Assembly: GCF_026236535.1 (NCBI RefSeq)
Contig: NZ_JAHTMW010000013.1
Coordinates: forward strand, 62,001-126,000
Direction: 5' to 3'
Source of the DNA: Streptomyces sp. SKN60
GTDB lineage: Bacteria; Actinomycetota; Actinomycetes; Streptomycetales; Streptomycetaceae
DNA: 64,000 nucleotides
Shown here: piece after piece, positions 1 to 7,071 of the stretch
How positions within the stretch are numbered: the stretch's first letter is position 1
Layout of the letters: each line of letters starts with the position of its first letter
Made by a program: the position numbers and the translations under genes
The notes under the pieces: model-generated
Databases searched by the model: none
The model's input: only the letters and a program-made list of their open reading frames with translations
What the model was told of the DNA's origin: nothing

Positions 1-246
1 GTGGCGCTGGCCGGAGAAGGTGCGGGGCCAGTCGGGGTTGGGCGCGAAGGAGAAGGAGTAGAGGTGGGAGGGCACGTCGCAGGCGCAGCCGGGGTAGCTG
101 TTGTCGCGCCAGGTGCCGCCCACGGAGTCGGCTCGCTCCAGGACGACGAAGTCGGTGATTCCCTCGCGGCGCAGCCGGACGGCGGCTCCGATGCCGCCGA
201 ATCCCGATCCGATCACCGCCACCCGTATGTGCTCGTGCTTCGCCAT
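1..246 (-). CDS. Flavin-containing monooxygenase, N-terminal part (runs off the window)
   Basis: Only the first 82 codons are present; the gene continues beyond position 1. It starts at the ATG whose complement is at 244-246. The protein opens with a Rossmann FAD-binding strand and glycine loop (VAVIGSGFGGIGAAV), then an acidic end to the second strand (VVLERADSVGGTWRDNSY) and a PGCACDVPSHLYSFSF segment. That combination is typical of FAD/NADPH monooxygenases of the Baeyer-Villiger/FMO type, in which GGTW and the PGCxCDxPSHxY stretch lie near the flavin. Substrate cannot be told. It is divergent from the MerR-family gene at 380, and the 133 bases between them must hold both promoters, so regulation by that MerR protein is plausible (inference). 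Confidence 0.85.
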   Translation of the reverse strand, partial: MAKHEHIRVAVIGSGFGGIGAAVRLRREGITDFVVLERADSVGGTWRDNSYPGCACDVPSHLYSFSFAPNPDWPRTFSGQRH

Positions 247-379
247 GCCGCCTCCCGTGCGCCCGGCCAAGATTCCGCCAGCAATCACTGGCACAATCGG
301 GACTGTAGAGCAGCCGCATACCGAGCGGTAGGGGTAAGGCCGGGGAAAGTTACCGGCGGTACAACATAGGCTGGCGGGC

Positions 380-1243
380 GTGGCAGATCGATCGGGAGAC
401 CAGGCGGACCGGGCGGACCAGGTGAACCGGGCGGGCGCGACGGGCGCTTCGAACACGGCGGGCACGGCGGACGCGACGGGCGCTTTGGACGCGGCGGACA
501 CGGCGGAGCCCGCAGGGGCGACCGGTATGCCCGCGGGTACGCCGACGGGGGCGACCGGGACCGGGGCGACCGAGGCCGGGGCGACGTGCGTCGCGGACGG
601 GCCCGCGCCGCACGAGTACCGGATGGCCGAACTCGCCGCCGCGGCCGGCATCACCGTCCGCACCCTCCGCTTCTACCGCGAGCGCGGGCTGATCCCGCCG
701 CCCCGCCGCGAGGGCCGGATCGCCTGGTACGACGATCACCACCTGGCCCGGCTGCGCACGATCTCCGCCCTCCTGGAGCGCGGCCACACCCTCAACGGCA
801 TCGCCGACCTCACCGCCGCCTTCGAGTCCGGCCGGAACGTCGGCGAGGTCCTGGAGCTGGGCGCCCCCACCGAGGAGGAGCCCGTCCGCCTCACCCCCGA
901 GGAGCTCGCCGACCACTTCGCGGGCGAGGTCACCCCGGAGAACCTCGCCGCCGCGCTCGACCTCGGCTACCTCGCCACCGACGGCGAGGACATCGTCCAC
1001 GTCAGCCGCAGCCTGCTCGACGTCTCCTCCGCCCTGGTCCGCGAGGGTGTCCCGCTGGCCGCCGTCCTGGAGGCGGGCGGCCGGGTCCGCGAGCACGCGG
1101 AGGCGCTGGCGGAGCTCTTCGCCGAACTGCTCGGGAAGTACGCCGCCGAGAAGGACGTGCAGCGGCTGCGCCCGCTGGCCAAGAGCGTGGTCGAGGCGGA
1201 ACTCTCCCTCGCCCTGGACCGGCGGATGCACGGCGGCGTCTGA
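380..1243 (+). CDS. MerR-family transcriptional regulator
   Basis: A 287-residue protein from GTG 380. Residues 1 to about 78 are an Ala/Gly/Thr/Asp-rich tail built of imperfect repeats. A MerR winged-helix domain follows, starting EYRMAELAAAAGITVRTLRFY, with the usual recognition helix and the wing (RERGLIPPPRREGRIAWYDDHHL). The C-terminal half is helical with no cysteine pair, so it does not look like a metal sensor. An in-frame ATG at 623 would give a protein beginning at the domain itself; the tail could be real or a mis-called start. The gene is divergent from the flavin monooxygenase, its most likely target (inference from layout only). Confidence 0.85.
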   Translation: MADRSGDQADRADQVNRAGATGASNTAGTADATGALDAADTAEPAGATGMPAGTPTGATGTGATEAGATCVADGPAPHEYRMAELAAAAGITVRTLRFYRERGLIPPPRREGRIAWYDDHHLARLRTISALLERGHTLNGIADLTAAFESGRNVGEVLELGAPTEEEPVRLTPEELADHFAGEVTPENLAAALDLGYLATDGEDIVHVSRSLLDVSSALVREGVPLAAVLEAGGRVREHAEALAELFAELLGKYAAEKDVQRLRPLAKSVVEAELSLALDRRMHGGV

Positions 1244-1269
1244 GAACGCTTGCGCGTGGTGCGCGTGCG

Positions 1270-2073
1270 CTACAGCTCGTAGACCGCCGTCACGGGCGCG
1301 TGGTCGCTCCAGCGCTCCGCGTGCGTGGCGGCCCGCTCGACGTACGCCTTGACCGCCTTGGCGGCGAGCCCGGGCGTCGCGACCTGGTAGTCGATGCGCC
1401 AGCCGCTGTCGTTGTCGAAGGCGCGGCCGCGGTAGGACCACCAGGAGTACGGGCCGTCCTGCTCGGGGTGGAGGGAGCGGACCACGTCCACGTAACCGCC
1501 GTCGCCCTCGTCGAGGACGCGGCCCAGCCACTCCCGCTCCTCGGGGAGGAAGCCGGCGCTCTTCTGGTTGGCCTTCCAGTTCTTGAGGTCGGCCTCGCGG
1601 TGGGCGATGTTCCAGTCGCCGCAGACGACGACCTCGCGGCCGTCGGCGGCGGCGCGCTCGCGCAGCTCCTTCAGATACGGCAGGAAGGCGTCCATGAAGC
1701 GGATCTTCTCGTCCTGCCGCTCGGTGCCGACCTCGCCGGAGGGCAGATAGAGGCTGGCGACGGTGACGCCGGGCAGATCGGCCTCGACATAGCGGCCGCT
1801 GTCCTCGAACTCCGCCGTGCCGAAGCCGACGCGTACGGCGTCGGGCTCACGCCGCGTGTAGAGCGAGACCCCGGCCCGGCCCTTGGCGGCGGCGGGCGCG
1901 TGGACGGTGAACCAGCCCTCGGGGCTGCGGACCTCGGCGGGCAGCTGGGCCTCCTCGGCGCGCACCTCCTGCAGGCAGACCACATCGGCGGAGGTCCCGG
2001 CGAGCCATTCGACGAAGCCCTTCTTGGCGGCGGCTCGGAGACCATTGACATTCGCTGTCGTGACGGTGAGCAT
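1270..2073 (-). CDS. xth: Exodeoxyribonuclease III
   Basis: A 267-residue Mg-dependent AP endonuclease/3'-5' exonuclease of the ExoIII family, acting in base-excision repair. Visible landmarks in order: TANVNGLRAA at the N terminus, the metal ligand Glu in CLQEVRAEE, the CGDWNIAHREADLKNWK catalytic Asp/Asn block, SWWSYRGRAFDNDSGWRIDY, and the C-terminal SDHAPVTAVYEL with the catalytic His. The start is set at ATG 2073 (MLTVTTANVNG), the usual family start; upstream codons in the same frame are not convincing. It is divergent from the acetyltransferase at 2142 and convergent with the MerR gene. Confidence 0.95.
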   Translation of the reverse strand: MLTVTTANVNGLRAAAKKGFVEWLAGTSADVVCLQEVRAEEAQLPAEVRSPEGWFTVHAPAAAKGRAGVSLYTRREPDAVRVGFGTAEFEDSGRYVEADLPGVTVASLYLPSGEVGTERQDEKIRFMDAFLPYLKELRERAAADGREVVVCGDWNIAHREADLKNWKANQKSAGFLPEEREWLGRVLDEGDGGYVDVVRSLHPEQDGPYSWWSYRGRAFDNDSGWRIDYQVATPGLAAKAVKAYVERAATHAERWSDHAPVTAVYEL

Positions 2074-2141
2074 CCCGGGAGAATACCGACAACCGGCGTC
2101 CGGACTCCTTCGGCGCATCGCATAGACATACGATTGACAGC

Positions 2142-2633
2142 ATGGACATTCGCCCCAACCCCTTCGACCACCCCGACGCCGTCAAGCTCAACGACGCCGT
2201 CCAGCTGGAATACGCCGAGCGCTACGCGGACGACGACGGTGAGGGTGAGGGCGATCTCACACACCTCGAACCCTCGATGTTCGCCCCGCCGCAGGGCCTC
2301 TACCTGCTCGCGTACGACCCCGGGGGCCGCCCCGTCGCGACCGGCGGCTGGCGCACCCAGGACGCCAACGACGAGGGGTACGCCGACGGCGACGCCGAGC
2401 TGAAGCGCATGTACGTGGTGCCCGAGGCGCGCGGCCTGGGGCTCGCGCGGCGCATCCTGGCCACCCTGGAGACGGACGCCCGCGAGGCCGGCCGGACCCG
2501 CATGGTCCTGGAGACGGGCACCGCGCAGCCGGAGGCCATCGCGCTCTACACCTCGTGCGGCTACGAGCCCTGCGAGAAGTTCGGCTTCTACCGGGACTAC
2601 CCGAACAGCCGCTGCTTCGCGAAGGCGCTCTGA
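2142..2633 (+). CDS. GNAT-family N-acetyltransferase
   Basis: A 163-residue protein with a GNAT fold in its second half: the beta-4 strand ELKRMYVVPEARGLGLARRIL contains the acetyl-CoA pyrophosphate-binding R/Q-x-x-G-x-G/A loop (ARGLGLA), and the C-terminal IALYTSCGYEPCEKFGFY matches the conserved alpha-4/beta-6 region. The substrate is unknown. It starts 68 bases from exoIII in a divergent arrangement. The ATG follows an AT-richer stretch (CATAGACATACGATTGACAG) that probably carries promoter elements, and no strong ribosome-binding site is seen. Confidence 0.85.
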   Translation: MDIRPNPFDHPDAVKLNDAVQLEYAERYADDDGEGEGDLTHLEPSMFAPPQGLYLLAYDPGGRPVATGGWRTQDANDEGYADGDAELKRMYVVPEARGLGLARRILATLETDAREAGRTRMVLETGTAQPEAIALYTSCGYEPCEKFGFYRDYPNSRCFAKAL

Positions 2634-2661
2634 CCCGTCACCGCACAGATGTCGACCTCGA

Positions 2662-2689
2662 CCCCGGCCCCGGCCCCGGCCCCGGCCCG
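2662..2689. repeat. CCCCGG hexanucleotide tandem tract
   Basis: About four and a half perfect copies of a CCCCGG unit lie just after the acetyltransferase stop codon. They fall in the 167-base gap before the serine protease gene. The tract can fold in several registers and may act as a weak terminator or simply be a slippage-prone tract. Confidence 0.8.
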
Positions 2690-2800
2690 AGAATGGCTGT
2701 GACAGGCCCCTGACAAACATGCCCGGCTCTGGCACTCTGCCCACGCACGTCGATCCGCACCGTTCTCATCCCCCACCTGCCTCGGCAGAAGGAGACATGC

Positions 2801-3787
2801 GTGAGACGCCATCGCTTCGCCACAGCCGTGCTGCTGTCCGTCGGCGCCCTCGTCGCCGGCGGGCTCGCGTCGACCGGGGCCGCCCAGGCCGCCCCGGCGC
2901 CCCGGGCCGCCGGCGACACCGGCCACTCGTTCACCGCCGCCCAGCAGGACCGGGCGGCCGGCTTCTGGACCCCGGAACGGATGCGCTCGGCCGTCCCGCT
3001 GGACCTGACGGCCGCTCCGGGCGCGCTGCACCGGGTCCCGCGCGCGGCCGCCCCGACGACGATCGCCCCGACGACCGTCGACCGGAGCGCCGTCTCCCCC
3101 ACCGCCTTCCCGCAGGCGGGCGGGGCGTGGACGGGCGGCGGCGCGGTCGTGAAGACCTCGGGCCGGGTGTTCTTCACCTTCCAGGGCCGCACGGCCTCCT
3201 GCTCCGGAAACGCCGTCACCAGCAAGAACGCCAGCACCGTCATCACCGCCGGCCACTGCGTGAAGTACCAGGGCGCCTGGCACACCAACTGGGTCTTCGT
3301 CCCGGCCTACGCCAACGGCAACGCGCCCTACGGCCAGTGGACCGCCGCCAAGACCCTCACCACCCCGCAGTGGGAGGCGAGCGAGGACATCAACTACGAC
3401 GTCGGCGCGGCGGTCGTCGCCCCGCTGAACGGCCAGACCCTCACCTCGGTCACCGGCGCCCAGGGCATCCAGTTCAACGGCGCCTACAACAAGCCGATGT
3501 ACGCCTTCGGCTTCCCGGCCGCCTCGCCCTACGACGGCACGAAGCTCGTCTACTGCTCGGGCAACTCCTCGAAGGACTTCCTGTTCTCCCAGGACCACTC
3601 GCTCGGCTGCAACATGACCGGCGGTTCCAGCGGCGGCCCCTGGTTCGCCTCCTTCGACGAGTCCACGGGCACCGGCCTCCAGGCCTCGGTGAACAGCTTC
3701 GGCTACACCTTCCTGCCCAACCGCATGTTCGGCCCGTACTTCGGCACGGACGCCCAGACCCTCTACGACAAGGCCCAGAGCTCCTGA
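2801..3787 (+). CDS. Secreted trypsin-like serine peptidase
   Basis: A 328-residue protein starting at GTG 2801, a few bases after a GAAGGAGA ribosome-binding site. It has a Sec signal peptide (RRHR, a hydrophobic core VLLSVGALVAGGLA, cleavage near AAQAA). The catalytic triad of the chymotrypsin fold is visible: His152 in TAGHC, Asp200 in NYDVGAAV, Ser277 in GGSSGGPW. The mature chain keeps a propeptide-like region rich in Ala/Pro before the domain (residues 30 to 110). Members of this family are extracellular glutamyl- or V8-like endopeptidases in Streptomyces; specificity is not readable here. The gene stands alone and ends in a strong hairpin at 3813-3850. Confidence 0.92.
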   Translation: MRRHRFATAVLLSVGALVAGGLASTGAAQAAPAPRAAGDTGHSFTAAQQDRAAGFWTPERMRSAVPLDLTAAPGALHRVPRAAAPTTIAPTTVDRSAVSPTAFPQAGGAWTGGGAVVKTSGRVFFTFQGRTASCSGNAVTSKNASTVITAGHCVKYQGAWHTNWVFVPAYANGNAPYGQWTAAKTLTTPQWEASEDINYDVGAAVVAPLNGQTLTSVTGAQGIQFNGAYNKPMYAFGFPAASPYDGTKLVYCSGNSSKDFLFSQDHSLGCNMTGGSSGGPWFASFDESTGTGLQASVNSFGYTFLPNRMFGPYFGTDAQTLYDKAQSS

Positions 3788-3812
3788 CGCGCACACAGGA
3801 CGCGCACACGGC

Positions 3813-3850
3813 GAAGAGCCCGTCCGATCTGCTGATCGGACGGGCTCTTC
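3813..3850. terminator. Perfect 17-bp hairpin, bidirectional terminator
   Basis: A perfect 17-bp inverted repeat (GAAGAGCCCGTCCGATC, loop TGCT) lies between the serine protease stop codon and the 3' end of the minus-strand tRNA-Ala. Neither side has a clear T run, as is common in Streptomyces. It is placed to end both transcripts. Confidence 0.8.
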
Positions 3851-3857
3851 GTGTCTG

Positions 3858-3931
3858 TGGACCTGAGGGGATTCGAACCCCTGACCCCCTCGATGCGAAC
3901 GAGGTGCGCTACCGGACTGCGCCACAGGCCC
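3858..3931 (-). tRNA. tRNA-Ala (anticodon CGC)
   Basis: A complete cloverleaf on the minus strand. The 7-bp acceptor stem is GGGCCTG with CAGGTCC (one G-U pair), the D arm is GCGC/GCGC, and the anticodon arm CCTCG-TTCGCAT-CGAGG reads CGC, decoding GCG alanine codons. The T arm is AGGGG-TTCGAAT-CCCCT. The CCA end is not encoded. No integrated element sits beside it. Confidence 0.97.
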
Positions 3932-4004
3932 CTGCGACGTGTGAAACATTAGCATCCCGACCGCAGTACGAGGAAATCCGTTCCCCCGCAGGTCAACGAG
4001 CCGG

Positions 4005-5102
4005 TCATTCGTTGGCCGCGCGCGGGCGGTCGTCGTCCGCGTACTGGTCGAAGAGCGGCGTGCGCCCGTGGTCGCGGCGGGCCTGCGGGCGGGCGGTGCG
4101 CTGACGCGGGGCCGGGGCGGGGGTCGGAGCCGGGTCGGCCGCCGTGGAGGAGCGGGCCGAGCTCCAGGTCTCCGGGTCCGTGATGTCGACGCCGCCGGAG
4201 GCGCGCGGGGCGACCGGGGCGGTGACGTACGTGGGGAGCGGCACCGGGACCGGGTCCCAGCTGTCGCCGCGGGCCGGGCCGCGCTCGCGCTGCTGGTCGA
4301 CCCACTCGGCGTGGTCGGTCTGCTCGACCAGCGCCCGGCGGTCCGCCTCCTGCGGGGAGACGGTCGCCTCGGCGGCCGGCGCCGGGGCGGGCTCCGGCTC
4401 GGGCGTGGGGGCCGGGCGACGGCTCTCGCGCAGCCGGGCGGCGGCCGCCTCGGCGTTGCGGCGGTCCATCACGTACACGAAGCGCCGCCGCTCCTGGACG
4501 CGCAGATAGACGATGTACGCGCTGAGCAGCAGGGCCGGGGCGGCGGGCGCCCACAGGAAGGCGAGGCCGCCGACGGCCGCGACGACCGCGCCGAGCGTGA
4601 AGGCGAGGAAGAGGAGCACCGTGGTGCGCCGGCGCCGGGCCAGGACCTTGCTCCGGCGGGCCCGCTCGGCCGCGGCGCCACCGCCGGCACCCGCGCCCGC
4701 GCCCGCGCCACGACGCGCGGGGGCCGGAGCGGGGGCCTTGGGAGCCTTGGCGCCCTTGGAGGCCTGGGGGGCCTTGGGGGCCTCCTCCGGCAGTTCCAGG
4801 CGGGCTTCCGTTCTGGCCGCGGGCGCGCAGAAGTCCCGGACGTCGACCGAGCTCAGATGCTCGGTCACCGCGTCCGGGTCGACGTCGGATGCCGGGTCGT
4901 CGGCCGCGCGGTCCCGGTCCCTGAGCTCCTTGGCGTAACGGCGCTCCATGCCCGCCCGTCCGGACAGCAGCCGGATGGCGGTGCTGAAGCGTTCCGTCGG
5001 ACGGGCCTCGTTCAGCTCGTCCTGCCTGCGGAGCCACATCGGCACCAAGTAGGCGGCCCAGGCCCCGACAATGACTGCGTAGATGAGGCCGCTGCTGCTC
5101 AC
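4005..5102 (-). CDS. sepX: SepX/GlpR-type cell-division membrane protein
   Basis: A 365-residue membrane protein starting at GTG 5102. Residues 6 to 24 form an N-terminal transmembrane helix (GLIYAVIVGAWAAYLVPMWL), followed at once by a basic motif RRQDELNEARPTERFSTAIRLL. After a Pro/Ala-rich cytoplasmic linker, two closely spaced helices follow (VLLFLAFTLGAVVAAVGGLAF and PALLLSAYIVYL), then RVQERRRFVYVMDRR and a disordered tail. This topology, and the position downstream of galU, glp and a rimJ-like acetyltransferase, match SepX of Streptomyces (septation) and GlpR, the membrane partner of the gephyrin-like protein Glp in Corynebacterium (established knowledge; homology inferred from motifs and context). 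A 146-base AT-richer gap before it suggests its own promoter. Confidence 0.8.
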   Translation of the reverse strand: MSSSGLIYAVIVGAWAAYLVPMWLRRQDELNEARPTERFSTAIRLLSGRAGMERRYAKELRDRDRAADDPASDVDPDAVTEHLSSVDVRDFCAPAARTEARLELPEEAPKAPQASKGAKAPKAPAPAPARRGAGAGAGAGGGAAAERARRSKVLARRRRTTVLLFLAFTLGAVVAAVGGLAFLWAPAAPALLLSAYIVYLRVQERRRFVYVMDRRNAEAAAARLRESRRPAPTPEPEPAPAPAAEATVSPQEADRRALVEQTDHAEWVDQQRERGPARGDSWDPVPVPLPTYVTAPVAPRASGGVDITDPETWSSARSSTAADPAPTPAPAPRQRTARPQARRDHGRTPLFDQYADDDRPRAANE

Positions 5103-5248
5103 GCTTCACACGGTAGAGGGGTTCGGGTGAGGGCATCGGCCAATTGGGCCGGTGTGTCGCACGATCTGGCTGATATCACTGAACTTTTTTGTGATTGTTC
5201 AGATCGATTGGCGCTCAACTGCCGATTGAATTCGAACACTTATTGCAA

Positions 5249-5866
5249 TCACTGGTGCTGCCGACGCGCCTCGTGCCAACGCCGCACCAACCCCTCCGGC
5301 ACCTCCTCCGCCGTCAGCGCGAAGACCAGATGGTCACGCCAGGCGCCGTCGATGTGGAGGTAGCGCGGCCGCAACCCCTCCTCGCGGAATCCCAATTTCT
5401 CCACGACGCGGCGCGAGGGGCCGTTCTCCGGGCGAATGCAGACTTCCATCCGGTGCAGTCCGACCGTGCGGAAACAGTGGTCGACGGCGAGCGCCACCGC
5501 CGTCGGCATGACGCCGCGACCGGCCACGTCCCGGTCCACCCAATAGCCCACATGACCGGAACACATCGAGCCCCAGGTGATTCCCGCGACCGTCAACTGA
5601 CCGACCAGACGCCCCTGGTACTCGATGACGAACGGCAGCATCCGCCCCGCGTTCGCCTCCGCCCGCAGATGGCGCACCATCTGACGGTACGTGGGGCGCT
5701 GCGTCACCGGGCCGGCCGGGCCGGGCGGCGGGACGGTCGCCTCCCAGGGGCGCAGCCAGTCGCGATTGCGCCGGTTCACCTCGCGCCAGGCCCGCTGGTC
5801 GCGCATCTTTATCGGGCGGAGCAGCACGTCGCCGTCGACCAGGACCACGGGCCAGGACGGAATCAT
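5249..5866 (-). CDS. RimJ-like GNAT acetyltransferase
   Basis: A 205-residue protein from ATG 5866, whose start codon overlaps the mog stop (ATGA), so the two genes are translationally coupled. It has the RimJ/RimL subfamily layout: VLLRPIKMRDQRAW near the N terminus, GHVGYWVDRDVAGRGVMPTA as the acetyl-CoA loop, and NGPSRRVVEKLGFREEGLRPRY near the C terminus. RimJ-type enzymes acetylate protein N termini or small amines; the target is unknown. The position between glp and sepX/glpR is conserved in actinobacteria, so a link to that division pair is possible. Confidence 0.85.
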   Translation of the reverse strand: MIPSWPVVLVDGDVLLRPIKMRDQRAWREVNRRNRDWLRPWEATVPPPGPAGPVTQRPTYRQMVRHLRAEANAGRMLPFVIEYQGRLVGQLTVAGITWGSMCSGHVGYWVDRDVAGRGVMPTAVALAVDHCFRTVGLHRMEVCIRPENGPSRRVVEKLGFREEGLRPRYLHIDGAWRDHLVFALTAEEVPEGLVRRWHEARRQHQ

Positions 5867-6498
5867 GACGCCGGGCCCGCTTCCGCCGCCGGTCTGGGGT
5901 GGTCGCCGCCGCGGATCTGGTCCACCGCGTGGACCAGCAGCGGTTCCAGGACCGCGAGACCGTCCCGCACCCCGCCCGACGAACCGGGCAGGTTGACGAT
6001 CAGCGTGCCGCCGCCCCGGGAGCCCTGCGCGACGCCGGCGAGGCCGCGCGAGAGCGCCGCCGTGGGCACCTTCTCCCGGCCGTACGCGCGGATCGCCTCC
6101 GGGATGCCCGGGATCTCCCGGTCCAGGACGCGCCGGGTGACCTCGGGCGTCTCGTCGGTGGGCGAGATACCCGTACCGCCGGTGGTGAGGACGACGTCGT
6201 AGCCCGCCTCGACCCCGGCGCGCAGCGCCGCCTCCACGGGCGCGCCGTCCGGGACCACCTGCGGCCCCTCCACGGCGAAGCCCATCCCGCGCAGCGCCTC
6301 GGCAATCAGCGGGCCGCCCTTGTCCTCGTAGACACCGGCGGCCGCCCGGTTCGAGGCGGTGACGACGAGCGCGGTGTACGGGCCGGTGTGCGGGGCGATG
6401 TGCGTCGTTTCCGCCGGGGCGGGCGCCGCGTGCGCCTGCGCCCCGTGCTCGTGGGCCCCGTGCTCGTGCGCCCCCGCCACCTTGCCCGCGCGGGTCAC
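5863..6498 (-). CDS. mog: MogA/MoaB-family molybdopterin adenylyltransferase-like protein
   Basis: A 211-residue protein from GTG 6498, overlapping the moaC stop (GTGA). The MPT-binding core is clear: ALVVTASNRAAAGVYEDKGG, the TTGGTGISPTDETPEVTRRV loop that binds molybdopterin, and the C-terminal LPGSSGGVRDGLAVL. In the family this enzyme adenylylates molybdopterin before Mo insertion. The unusual part is residues 10 to 35, which repeat HEHGAHEHG and then run on with several His, so the enzyme carries a His-rich N-terminal tail outside the normal fold; the neighbouring Glp protein has a longer one. The tail could bind metal or be neutral repeat growth. Confidence 0.9.
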   Translation of the reverse strand: MTRAGKVAGAHEHGAHEHGAQAHAAPAPAETTHIAPHTGPYTALVVTASNRAAAGVYEDKGGPLIAEALRGMGFAVEGPQVVPDGAPVEAALRAGVEAGYDVVLTTGGTGISPTDETPEVTRRVLDREIPGIPEAIRAYGREKVPTAALSRGLAGVAQGSRGGGTLIVNLPGSSGGVRDGLAVLEPLLVHAVDQIRGGDHPRPAAEAGPAS

Positions 6499-6989
6499 GC
6501 CTGGCTCCGTTCGCCCCGCGTCCAGTGGCCGGACTTGCCGCCGGTCTTCTCCTCGACGCGCACGTCGGAGATGACCGCACCCTTGTCGACGGCCTTCACC
6601 ATGTCGACGACGGTCAGCGCCGCCACCGACACCGCCGTCAGGGCCTCCATCTCCACGCCCGTCCGGTCGGTGGTCTTCACCGTCGCGAGGATCTCCACGG
6701 CGTCGTCCGTGACCCCGAGGTCGAGGGTCACCCCGGAGACCGCCAGAGGGTGGCAGAGCGGGATCAGGTCCGGGGTCTTCTTGGCGCCCATGATCCCGGC
6801 GATCCGGGCGGTGGCGAGCGCGTCGCCCTTCGGGACGCCCTCGCCGCGCAGCAGCTCGATCACGCGCGGCGAGACGAGGACCCGGCCGCTGGCGCGGGCG
6901 GTGCGGGCGGTGACGTCCTTCGCGGAGACGTCGACCATGCGGGCCGCCCCGGCCTCGTCGATGTGGGTGAGTCCTTGCTGCGTGCTCAT
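6495..6989 (-). CDS. moaC: Cyclic pyranopterin monophosphate synthase MoaC
   Basis: A 164-residue MoaC, which converts the MoaA product to cyclic pyranopterin monophosphate in molybdenum-cofactor synthesis. Conserved blocks are LTHIDEAGAARMVDVSAKD, GVPKGDALATARIAGIMGAKKT, IPLCHPLAVSGV with the catalytic His region, TDRTGVEMEALTAVSVAALT and DMVKAVDK with its catalytic Lys. Start ATG 6989 is preferred because GGGAG lies ten bases upstream; an in-frame GTG at 7025 is the alternative. It overlaps mog by four bases. moaA, moaD and moaE are not in the window. Confidence 0.95.
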   Translation of the reverse strand: MSTQQGLTHIDEAGAARMVDVSAKDVTARTARASGRVLVSPRVIELLRGEGVPKGDALATARIAGIMGAKKTPDLIPLCHPLAVSGVTLDLGVTDDAVEILATVKTTDRTGVEMEALTAVSVAALTVVDMVKAVDKGAVISDVRVEEKTGGKSGHWTRGERSQA

Positions 6990-7071
6990 GGCGGTGACAC
7001 TCCCGGTCGCTGTGTGGGACGACACGGTACCCCCACCGGCGCCGGCGCACCGGACGAGGTTCAGCCGGTGG

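Noticed and set aside
3813..3931. tRNA-Ala as an integration site of a mobile element
   Set aside because: No integrase or repeated tRNA 3' end is found in the flanking sequence.
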